From positions 2,356,001-2,420,000 of the forward strand of contig JAKJHU010000039.1 in the NCBI GenBank assembly GCA_022316685.1: a stretch of DNA of 64,000 nt, read 5' to 3'. The position numbers and the translations under genes are program-made. Under the pieces are notes generated by a model. It was not told the origin of the DNA and did no database searches. It saw nothing but the letters and a program-made list of their open reading frames with translations. Positions 42,101 through 54,100 of the stretch are shown here, in pieces (position 1 is the first letter of the stretch; every line of letters begins with the position of its first letter). Source of the DNA: Progne subis subis (Eukaryota; Chordata; Aves; Passeriformes; Hirundinidae).

Positions 42101-45100
42101 GTTTTCCAAACTGGGGGTTTGTTTACAAAGTAAATGCATACATTTCCTTTTCTTCTTGCCTTACATACAGTGGACAGAATTTCAGAGCAGCCTCTGGTAC
42201 CACTGACTCTGCAACTGCTTGGCTGGCCACCAAGTGAGTAGTAATACCTAGGGGGTATGCACTTAGTACACAAAATGCGTATCACATAGAATTTTATGAA
42301 TCCTGTCACATCAGAGCAAATAGTGATTTGTCCTCGCTTCTAAAGAGACTCCTTATATCCATCTTTCTCTTGCTCTCTTGCTCTCCCTGCTTGACTTTTC
42401 TCCCAGTTTTTTTTTTATTATGGCATTACACGTGACATAGTTACCCTTCCTCCAGAGATTAAAGGAAGATGTGACAACAGACAGAGTGACATGACTGTGT
42501 GATTGGATGGAGCCTGACGGAATGGAGCCCAGCTCTGACTCCTTGGACACCTGCTGTATTGGTCATAGTACATTGGTCATATATCTAACAACCTATTGGT
42601 CATGCATCTAACAACCCACAGCTGTTACCAATTCCTCCTCTCAAAGTTTGAAGTCTGCACTTGGAAAGTGTTGAACTTTTCGTGGTTCTGTACACAAGGA
42701 TCTATCAGACATTGTGGTTGTTTCAGATATGCTTTCCTAGCACATCAGGAGACTTGGAAAAATAATAGATGAATTGATGTTCTCATTAGTATGGCAAACA
42801 TAATTCTTTGAAAAGCAGATTCATAGGCTTTGGCTTTTTCAAAGATTCATAGATTTGGCTTTTATTCAGAGCTTTCCAAGACTCTCTTTCTACCTGCTTG
42901 TTATTGGAAAACTTCATTGTTGATGGAGTTCAGTTACTAATTATTTTCATTTAGCAGCTGTGCATTCACCACACAAGAAGGGGTCTTTAAACAACTTGCT
43001 TCCTTCCTTGTCAATTTCTTTTCTCAGGCCTTATATCTCCAGTGGTTCCTTGGCTGCATATAATGGTGTTTCCCTGTTTTAAAAGAAAATAAAGTTACAG
43101 CTTCTGCCAATGGGCTGGCTTGCCTTTTGTCACTATTTTGTCTTCATCAGGAACCTTCCAGGCCAATTCTGCTGCTTCTTTTTCAATTCTGTTGTGGCTT
43201 GTGTTGGTGGTGTTGTTGTTGTGAGGTTTGTTGGGGGGAGGAGGGTTGTTTGTCTGTTTGCTTCTATTGGGAGTTTTTTGGTTTTTGGGTTTTTTAAAAG
43301 CCATTTTGAATAAGGATTTTTTTACTTGTTTGGAGCTAAAATTTTTGACTGGAAAGATTTTATGCTAGAGTTCTGAAATAAGCCAATAAAGTTCCCAGTT
43401 GATTAGATTTTGTAAACTAAAAGGAAAAGATAATGGCAAAAGATTACTCTAAATAATGTTTGCCGCTTTTGGCCATGTTTGTACATTCAGTTTGAATAAT
43501 TCATTTTAGATTATTCATTCCTTCTGTATGTCATGACAGCCTCAAAATAGAATTGTGTTAATGCCTGTAAGAAAAACTTTATTTTCAATGGTAAGCATGA
43601 TTCATGTTTTTTTAAAATAACTGATCACATGCATGAGAAATCAAATATTTTCTCTGCTGAAGACACCACGGGGTGCAATTAGATGCTGTTGTGAGACCAC
43701 ATGAACTGAAGTAATTTCAGGGTGATGAGTCAGTGATTTAGGGCAAGAGATGAGTTCTTTTTTTTTTTAGACATGTATACAAATATATATTAATATATTT
43801 GCCTATGCAGTTTATGCAATTGAGAACTGTGACAGTTTGCTTTACTTGAGACAGCCCTAGTGTCTATTGAGAAGAGGGTCTGATAAAGTGTGATGGAACT
43901 GCATTCATTAGCCCACATCAAAAATATGCAGCAGTGACTTGAATGCAAGTTTGAAGTATAGGCAGCTTGATTTTAATAAGATCAAATTCAAGAAAGCCTC
44001 TTGTGAAGAGGTTCAACACTGGCACAAGATGCCCTTCTCAACTGCACTAATGTATTGCTGCAATCAAAAATTGCTGAGCTCTGTAATGAGGGTTTTCTAT
44101 GAAGTATGAAGTAATCTTTGGCAATTTTATGTGTAGTCTCTCCGTGCGGGATCAGAGGGCAAGAATAATATTTCCAATAGCTTGACAGCTAAGATCAAAA
44201 TTATCAGCAAGTTTACTAGGAGAGCTTGCTTTGTGTTTCACTTCCAGGCAATTTATTGTATGGGAGAAAGGAAATTGGTGAGCTTCAGCAAAGCTCAGAA
44301 ATTTTCCTTTGTTTTCCATAGATCAAGCAAGTTAAGGACTGGCATCTGTATTTGCATCATACTTCTTGCAAGCAGTCAGCAATTTTCAGGTTCGCTGACT
44401 CTTACCGGGAGCTTCTCAGTGTACATTAGTTTTAGTTGTGTGTTTTATGTCAATGACATCTAGAGTACAGTTAGCTGTGGATGAAGATTAGAGAGAGGGG
44501 AAAATCAGAAAACTTAATCCCTTTGAGGATACTGAGATGCTCTGGGCAATGCATTTTCCATTTGCAGGTTCGGTCAGAAAGTCCCAGCTCTGAACACTAA
44601 GTATTTTAAATGTTTTCCAAACCATCGTTTTTTCAGTAAAGGCTGAAGTGATTGTAGCCTTTAAAATGCTGAAAGTGTTTCAGTGCTTTGGATTGGAATA
44701 GTTTCAAACCTCTCCCTCACAGATGGTTGCACTGTTAAGGAATCAGCCTCTTTTAAATCAGGAAATGATGCAATCTATTTTATTACTCTGAGACAGATTT
44801 CTAGGGGAGATCCTTTCTTAGTCCAAGGCAGATTTCTAGAGGAGCAAGTGGTTTTGATCTTTCTATGGGGCTTGAAAATAACCTTTCTTTTTCTGGCAAC
44901 CTATAGAACGCCTCATCATTTCTTTTCAAGCAACATTTAAAATATTTCATTACCTTATTAAAAAGCTAACTGTTTTAAACTCTCTGCTAGATTCACAATT
45001 CCAGTGCTAGGGAAATGTAGGCGGGTAAGAATTTCTTCCATGCTTCCTTTTTATAATGGTATTTTTATTCAGTTAAATAAGACCCTGAAAAGGGGTCTGG

Positions 45101-48100
45101 GAAAACAATGTATGATAGTTTCCATACTCTGAGCTTTGAAGATCCCAGTGTGGCTGGAAAAATAATGGGCCTCTTTCTCAAATGGAAAATGTGATGACAT
45201 CTGGAATTAATGTGTTGTAAAGAGACACTAGAGAGCAGAAGAAATACTTTTATTTGAAAATCATCCTATAGTTTGTGTGTGTGCAAGTGTTCACACACAC
45301 ACACTGCAGTTAGGGGTTTTTTTAAAGTATGTGTGATCCAAAAACCTTTTTTTTTTCTTTATATGTATCAGTTAATAAAGGTCTAAAGTAAAATACTTTC
45401 TTTGTCTTAGATTTTGCTTTAATTTAGAGTAAAGCAAGCTGCTATAATGAAAGGATAGACTCTAACAATATCAGAAGTACCTATTTCAATCTTGTTGAAT
45501 TTCATATTAATCTTCCCTTATATGCTGGGGCTAGACACTTTTTTTGATCCAAATAAATAATTTTTTTTTTCATTACCTCCCCTTCACCCACCCTTTTGTG
45601 GTCTGTAGTACAACAATCCAAACCTAAACCTGTGGAGGGAGAGGAAGTTGCCCTGGATTGCAGCTGTGAGATAAAACATTCTGCGCAGGCGTGTTTTGCT
45701 AGCTTGGTATGACAAAGACTTGCTTCCCAGCTCCGGTGCTTTTTAAGGGGTCACTGTGGCACAAATGATAAATCATCCTCGGCGACAAGGCGTATTAAGC
45801 TGGCTTTATGGGGAATACAAGCCTGTTGAGGATGATTTTGTGCATGTGCTGGAATGTGCATTTTGCCAGGAGCGGGCAGTGCCTCAGCACAGCCGCACAC
45901 CGCCCTCCACTGGGGCGCTCTTGGTCGTGACCACCCCTCCGGCACAGCAGGCTCCCAGTGTGGGATCCCTCTCATTTCTTTAGGGGCTTTTCCCCTCCTT
46001 AAAAACAGAATCAAATGTAGAGAACAAAAAAGTAAAAACCAACCAAAAACAAACTGCAAGGAGAAGATGAGAAAAGGCCGGATGATTCTTATCATTATTT
46101 GGGGAGATCCTTCAAGAAGCCCTCAGAGATCAAAAGTGCCTTAAGATTCCCAAGTGCAGGCTAAAGCCTATTTAACTAAGTGATAAATATTTACAGGGGT
46201 TGGTTCCTAGTTCATTTAGTTGCATTGAGCAGAGCCATCATGCAGAGGCAATAGCCAAAATCTTTTTTATAGGATCCGTACCCAAGTAGAAGCAGTGACA
46301 TAGCTGGAAATTTATTATGGACTTAGCGTTATACTGTTTTTTAAGTACCAATGTTGTGCAGATAGAAAAGGTCTGATCTTTGAAGTTATGAGAAGTTTTT
46401 TATATTAATGTCATCACATCAGAAGGATGAACTAGATTTTTTTGCTTTATTTTTTTAAAAGGTGCAATAATTGTGTTTTTTAATAAAATTTACTCTAGTT
46501 GAGAGACTGCATGTATAATAGACTGTCATCTCAGCAGAACATCCTTATTCTCCTGATGTTGGGTAAATTGTTGGAGAAACAGAATGAAACCTCCTGAGAA
46601 AGCTAAATATTTAACTCTTCTTGAATCTTTGGCAGGTTTGACTCAGCATTTAGTTACAGACTACAAGCAAGTTGTTAAACTTCTGGAAGAAGGAATAGCT
46701 AAAAGGTATTTTCCATAACAAACCAGCTCCATCTGTACTTAACTGTGTGCTGATTTCATTGATGGTTATTTTACTGACTTGGTTGCCAGTGCTTTGTGAT
46801 GACAGGCTGTCAGAGTTGGTGATCCTGCACATGACACGCACCTATCATCATATTGTCCAGACCAAGAGCTACAAGCACTCATGAAGTTATTTCCTCAAAA
46901 CTGATCTTGTGCTGGCTTACCCACAAAATTCCTCCATCTGTCTGTGATAAAAAATGCAAGCCAAGAAAACATTTTACTGTAAACAGACGTTTTTTTTCCC
47001 CTTCACTTGCTCATGATACTTTAGACTGGATAGCTTTCAACTCACTTCGTCATATAATTCAGCGATTTTAAACTGCTGAAAATAAAATGTATAGTTTTTA
47101 TTTTCTTAAAGTATTTGGTTTACAATTACTTGGTTTTATTTCTATGATTTCCTAGTCCAAATTGTGTGTTTGCTGTCAGTGAACTGTGGGATTTGGAACA
47201 CTGGTGAAGCCAATGACTTTGGCTCTCGTTAGTTAAGACACTTTTTGACAAGAAGCCTTGAATATCTTTCTTTACAGGTGCCATTACAGTAATGGAAAAG
47301 AGTTATATTTGAAAGGGTCCTCTAATTCCTAATCACAGTTCCAAGATTGATATGAAGTCTCATCATAAGAGTAGTCAAGGTTTTAGAATAACAGTGATGC
47401 TGGCAAGTAAATAAGAAGTAAGCTGCATTATCAAAAAAAAACCCATAGAATATACATCAGGATTAAGCTTTGTTGTTTCTGCATGTAACAATTAATAGAT
47501 GCAGCTTTATGGTGAAAAGAGACTATTTCAGTAGAACAAAATTCTGGGTGAATGCATGGGTTACATGGGTTGTGAGTAATTGAGATGTGAACTTGCTCTG
47601 TAACTACCTTATGTATTGTTGGAGGGGAAGAGTTCTGACATTTCCTCCTCCAAGTCTTGGAGCACTATCTTCTTCTCTTTTACTTTATAAACTTTGGTGC
47701 TGTGCCTTTAAGTTCTCTGCCCACTGTAGGGCTATTTTCTCTCTTCTGCCCTTTACCTAGTTGTTTGTCTTCCTCCTTCAACTTCTGGAGACTAGTTGGT
47801 GTTCTCCTGCTACCTCAGCTTTGGCTTACTTGTAATCACGATCTACTCAGCTGCCTGTAGCTTTTGGCAGTGGCCACTCACGTGTCTGTGAGTGGAGGAG
47901 GTGTAGGAAGCAGAGAACAGGGAGGAGGGTGCCGGCTTTGCCCTCATGCCCTGGGCTCTCAGCAGCGTGCACACAGCTGCAGTTCTCTGCTCTCTAGTGC
48001 AACTGGTCTCTGCAGTGCTCTGACAGCTGGGTTTTTAACAAAAGCATGGTACCACAGTCCTTTTCCGCACTGCTAAAATGACCTGCTGTTGTTGAGGGCA

Positions 48101-51100
48101 GGCTTGGTAAAACTGATGATGAAGGCTGCACATATAGCTGATACTCGAGGCAAGCTCAAAGGAGAAAAACGTGTGTCCTTGCTTTTGCTCTGGACAAAAT
48201 CCTGCTTTCTTTGGGTTTTTCTAATTAAAACAACAATAAAGAAAGTAGAATTTCCTGAAATCTGCATTACTGAGGCAATGGGAGAGTGCTGCTGCTCCTC
48301 CTTCCGTGAGCAGTTCCTGCTTGCCAGAGTGCACGGGGTCAGCATGAGAGACATTTGACCGCTCTGTCCATGGCCAAGTCAAGCAAGCTCCACACAGGGA
48401 ATTCCAGCCTTCATTTAGCACTCACATGCATGGACTGGTTAGTCTCACCAGACTCCCCTCGCAGTGTAAAAGAGCTGTATCAGGGTAAAGGAACCCCAGA
48501 AGTGGTGTATGAAGGATTTTGAACCCTTTGGAAATGCCAGGGGATAAAAATGGGGACAAATGGAGAAGATGTGCTGGGCTTGTACTCTCTGTAGTGGGGA
48601 TGAGCTGTTTGATGCTGTTGCTGGCTGTACTTCTCTGCTGTGTTCCATGCTTATGCCACACCTTATACCTCTGCTTTTACGGCTGCTTTAAGAGATCTCC
48701 TCAGAGTGCTGCTGATAGGAAAAAACACCTCTAATTGATCCTTAGTTTTCACCCTTCCATGTTCTCTGCCAAATACTCAGGGATCAGATCCAAGAATGCA
48801 GCCTGCCATATTCTCCAAGTTTCACGTTTTTCATTTATCTGCTGTATTTGTTGATTTTGATTTCCCTGAGTACAGGGAAGTAACCCTTTTTAATTGAATG
48901 GTTTGTTCTTCTTTCTAGAATCACAGCAGCTACACATATTCACAATGCCAGCAGCAGATCCCATGCTATCTTCACCATCCACTACACTCAGGTTAGCTAA
49001 AAATAACCCAACTTCCTCTGCACTTTCAAAAGCATTGTTCACTGTTTTGTGCGTTGTTTACTTGGCACTATTTTGTTCTGTTTGCAGTAACGGTGGAAAC
49101 TGTTACTGATTTCCTTTGGATCACACTGCAGATGTGTTGAGTGTTTATTGAAGCGTTCTGTTCCTTTGTGCAAGCTTATAGTCAGAAGTGATGCCAAAAC
49201 CTCACTTTTAAAAGAAATGTTTTCAGTTCTAATCAGCCCTTTGAAATGCAATAATCCCTCTCAGATGCTGTGAAAATTACCTGTGAATATGTTTGAGGTT
49301 ATGTTTTATCGCATTAGTTTAGGATTCTTAACTGAAGTACAGCATTCGTTTACACCAAAATTTTCTATCTGTCCGGCTTTTTAGATGTGCTCATCACTTT
49401 AGCATTTGGCATCCAGTACTCTCCCTGAGACAATGCAGCCTTTTTCTGGAGGAATTACATCCTTCCCTGGCAGGGAAGTCAGTTCAGTGATCAATAGACC
49501 TTTTCTGTCTCACACTTCTAACATCCTGCAATCACAGAACATTTTGCGATATTTTTCCTTAGTTTCACAAAGACCTTTGGAATACATTAGCGGAAAATAA
49601 CTCTGTAAGGTCTACAAGAAAGCTTTTCACAGTCTCTAGGCAGTAAAGGGTTTTTGAGAGGAAATTGGCATAAGAGGGTAGTTTCTCTGTGGGGTGAGAA
49701 AGCTGTTGAGTTACTGGTTTGAGCATAATCAGAGGGTCAAGGTCACAAACAAAGGCAGTGAGACAGTCATTTGTACAACTCAACTTCAAATAAAAGAGTA
49801 CATCAATTTTATTTTTCATTAATTAATTAAGGAGAATAATATTCCTTATTGATGTTTTTTTCTTCAGGCTATATTGGAGAACAATCTTCCCTCTGAAATT
49901 GTAAGCAAGATCAACTTAGTGGACCTAGCAGGCAGGTAATAATATACTAAAGGGCAAAGAGGTAATTTTCTCTGAAGATGCTGGCAGCACTGTCTTAAAA
50001 GATGAAGTTTAATATTTTAAAATTTCATTGAACTAACAGTAAGCCTGACTTTCTTATAATGTTACAGGGAATATTAAGATAATATTGTCTTTGTCAACAG
50101 TTCTTCTGTACTGGGTATTGGTTTTCACTGGGGAAGGGAATTCCTTGGTCCTCAGAACCAATACTGTGCTGTTGCATGCGTTTAAGGCAATTCCATTCAT
50201 CTCTGTATTCTTATTAAGTGGCTTTTCCGGTAGCTGTTGCTGGAATTACTAAATCTGTGCTTGAAAAGAGGGTGGGGAAAAAGGGAGTGTGTTCCCCATG
50301 GCTGCCTAGCATGGATAGGAGAAAATAGTTATATCTCCCTGTTTATGTTGTTCATATTTCAAAAGTTCCTAAGTCTCTGATCTTTGCTGTGCATTTCAGT
50401 GAGGAACATGTGGTTGTGGTGGACTTGACAGGAAACAGAAAGATGGGAGTTGTGCTGAAGAATTATAGAACAGTTGTAGAAAAAGCCATTTGTTTTCTTG
50501 AGAACGTAAATTACCATGCACGTATGGTCAGAGAAAGTGGCATTGAGGGAGCATAGAGTCTTTTGTACTGAGCCAGTCTACCCTTGTGGAGTTGTGAATT
50601 GTATGTTGTTTTTTTTAAATTCAGAACCACTATGATTGGGTTGCCCGGTTCAAACTTGAGTTGATGTTTTGGTGGGTCTTCAACAGTATCTTGCACCAAC
50701 AGCCTTTGCTTGTGGTTGTTTGGACTTTCCAAAATAGAGGACAATATAAAATATTTGAAATGTATGGGGTTTTTAATAGCAAAGCTCATAATTTCTGTTT
50801 TCTTACATTACTTGAAAATACATAATGTTTTCATCTTGACTGTATGTTAATAATTAGGCATTTTTTGTTTATTTTGCGTTGTCTTTTTCATGCTTGCTTG
50901 CTGCAGTGAAAGAGCTGATCCCAGTTACTGTAAAGATAGAATTACTGAAGGTGCCAATATTAACAAGTCATTAGTTACACTTGGAATTGTCATATCCACT
51001 TTAGGTAAGCACATTAGTTCTTTATATTGAAGGGTGGTGATAAAAACATATGACTCACTCACTGTGTGTTGAGTGTATTTATTTGCATTTACATCAAAAA

Positions 51101-54100
51101 AGCTCAACAGAGCAGCTGTGTGGTGTCTTCATAAACTGTAATGACATCTAAGAAAATCAAGTATCCATGACAGAAAAGAAATAACCCCTTTCCTGAGCTC
51201 TGTGGTATTTCTCCCTCAGCACAAAACTCTCAGCTGTTCAGCAGCTGCCAGAGCATTAACACCATCACAAGCGAAGGGGAGAGCAGCCGTGTGGACAGCC
51301 CTCCCTCTGGCAGCAGCAGCGGGACCAGGCGGCCGGCTTACATCCCCTACCGTGACTCCATCCTCACCTGGCTGCTGAAGGACAGTCTGGGAGGCAACTC
51401 CAAAACCATTATGATTGCCAGTGAGTTTGGCTTCTAGTAATTGTTTCGTGTTTTGCACTACACTGTGCCTTCAATGTACATCTCTACTGCAGTGAGAAAA
51501 CAGATATAACGCTTAGAATCTGTCCTTGTAAAGGTTGTCATAAGTACTCCATAGAACACTCAAGGAAATGAAAATGCATGCTGATTGTGCATGAAATTAT
51601 GTTTAAGAGTCTTAACCAAGGTCATAGCTTTGATTTTAGGTGATTCATTCAGTTATAAATACAATCTGGAGAATACAGTCTCTGTGACTTTAATGAAATA
51701 ACCCTAGGGTTATTTTTTGTTTTATCTTTTAAAGAAGCAAGACTAAAAAAAAAACCAAAAACAAAAAACCAAAACCAAACAAACCTCTTTGAAAAAATGA
51801 TGGGTTAAATTGGATGCTTTTTAAAATTGTGTCTTTTTTTCTCTCTGTAGCTATCTCACCTGCCAGCTCCAGCTACAATGAGACCATGAGTACCTTGAGA
51901 TATGCTGCAAATGCAAAAAATATTATTAACAAGCCCAGAGTAAATGAGGTGAGGCCTTGAGTTCTGCCTAAGGTAGCCTATGCAGTCACAATTTGTCTTC
52001 TTCTCAGTAAACAAAATAATGAAGCCTTTAAATATATGGGAATAATTCTGGCCACAGAACCCGAGCTTCATTCATTGCCTGTTCTAGGAATGAGCTCTGA
52101 CTTTATGACAGATTTGTTTGTTTGATTATGCACAGGTCCTTCACAGGCTGCACAAGTTAAAAGATAGCAGAGTATTAAGGAGAGAGTCAGGTGCTGCACT
52201 GAAGGCCTGAATTCTATTGCTGCCCCTGCTATCCCATTCTTGTTCAATGCAAGATGTTCAGATGCTTAAGACAAATTTTTAATGTGTGCTTTTTTTCTCA
52301 TTTTCCACCCTTACACTTAGTCCACATTTATCAAATGTGAAAAACGTAAACTCTCTCAATCAAAGACATAGCGTAAAAACAGATACTATCGTCAGAAGAA
52401 CCAGCATTGAAAATAATTTATGGGGAAGTGCATCATTCTATCTGTCTTTACAGCAAAATTCAAGCAGCACATACTGATCAAGATCTACACTAACATATGC
52501 TAGAAACATAAAACTCCAGAATCTCTGCTCTGTAACTGAGCATTCTTGACCTGGAATTCTGCATGAAGGCTCCCCTTACACATGATCATTTAAGTTACGG
52601 ACTGAATCACAGTGCATCCTTTTAAGGAATATACAGTGAATTTGGGTTTTAAAAAGTCTTGATTCCAGCCATTTCCTTATATTTAATCCATGGACTTTAC
52701 AGTTTTAGTAGTATTCTTTTGTGATTTGGCTTGAGTGTTTCAAGATTTTATTTTGTAAATGAAAGGATAGAATCTTAGAGTTGTACTTCATTATTTGCTT
52801 TCCTAACAATACTCTGTTAAATTTGGGCAGAAGGAAACCCTTCTAATCCTAGGTTTCTCAAATTTAATTTGCATTTTTATTACCAGGGGCTATAAGTAGT
52901 TTTCAGACATCAGTAGTAGGAGCAGTTGTGTGCTTGGTTTTGCCAGCAGCAGTTCTCAGCTCTGTGGCAGGCTAAAGTCACATAAACACTCCTGGGTAAG
53001 CCAGTTGTCACACACAGCCTCTCAGCCTCCCAACTTGTGTACCCATCTCTCTCTTCCCCAGCCCATGCTAGACCCTTGACCTCAGCCCTTGAGTCTTCTT
53101 CCCCTCACTGCAAATTGACCTGGCAGCCCAGAGAAAGGTGATTCTTGACTCGAGTTTGTCTGCAATGTCTGTAAAAGCTGATTTCCAGAAACTGCCAGTG
53201 CAGAAATACTCAGCTTACTCTGAAAGTGGGGTAAATGCCTGCACACCAAGCAGACAGGAAATTCTTTATGTATCAGCTGTAAGGGCTTTTAATACCATCC
53301 TGGATGACATTCAGACTTTGTCTCCTCTAATCGGATTTTATATACTGGCATTAAGCAACAGCATCTTTCTGATGTAGGGTAACTATTTTGAAGGTAAATC
53401 TTTAGAAGTAGTGATGCACCCATCTAGTCGTGATGGGAACAACTGCTATGGCAGGTCTCTGTTCAGAAGAGAGAAGGAAAAAAGTTTGTAGTAAAGGAGA
53501 ATCTATCAAAGATGAGAACCACCTGTCCCTAGGCAGTACATCTCAGGGGCCTGGCAGAGTGAAGAAGGAGTACTGCTGTGAGTTTGCCTATTCTCCTCTC
53601 TTCCTGGCTGTTGGAATATGTCCACATTGATTTCTTTAGCTAGGGTTTTTTTAAGACCAATTTTTCCAACAGTCTGTCTCAATGTTTCAGGATGCAAATG
53701 TGAAACTGATCAGAGAACTGAGAGAAGAAATTGACAGGTTGAAAACTATGTTGATGAGCTTTGAACTGGTATGTAGCAACACTTCCCTGCTGGAGCTTTT
53801 GTGTTATTTTAGGTAGTTTACTTTCATCTCATCTGTTTATCTTTCCATGTTTATTGTAACTGGAGACAAATGACACCGTTCTCTGAGTGATTTCATAATT
53901 ATTATAAGGTTACCTGCTTTCTGTCATTTCTCCTCTTTCTGTCACTGTATTGATGAACCTGAAGTATAAGTAGTCATGTAATGATTCAAATGGATTTCCT
54001 TGCCTTTCATAGAGTTGTTTGGTTTAACTGCCCAGCAATACCATGAAATAGAAATATTTTATTTTTAAGGGTGTGGAAACTTCAAGAGATTAACTGATGT

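Larger units (their letters stand above)
41344..46635 (+). other. STARD9 intron 7
   Basis: 5,292 bases. It contains a tandem ATTGGTCAT repeat (42,558-42,617), a T/G-rich tract (43,195-43,300), a GT/CA inverted repeat (45,275-45,304) and a GC-richer block with a long imperfect hairpin (45,770-45,838). No exon-like frame with family resemblance. Confidence 0.85.

Noticed and set aside
45756..45983. 75-residue open frame near the hairpin as a gene
   Set aside because: No recognisable domain, no splice or promoter support, and an overlapping frame on the other strand is equally long. It fits a GC-rich shadow.
47657..48358. Overlapping open frames in intron 8 as nested genes
   Set aside because: Frames on opposite strands overlap and are short and low in complexity, with no recognised domains and no promoter or poly(A) arrangement.
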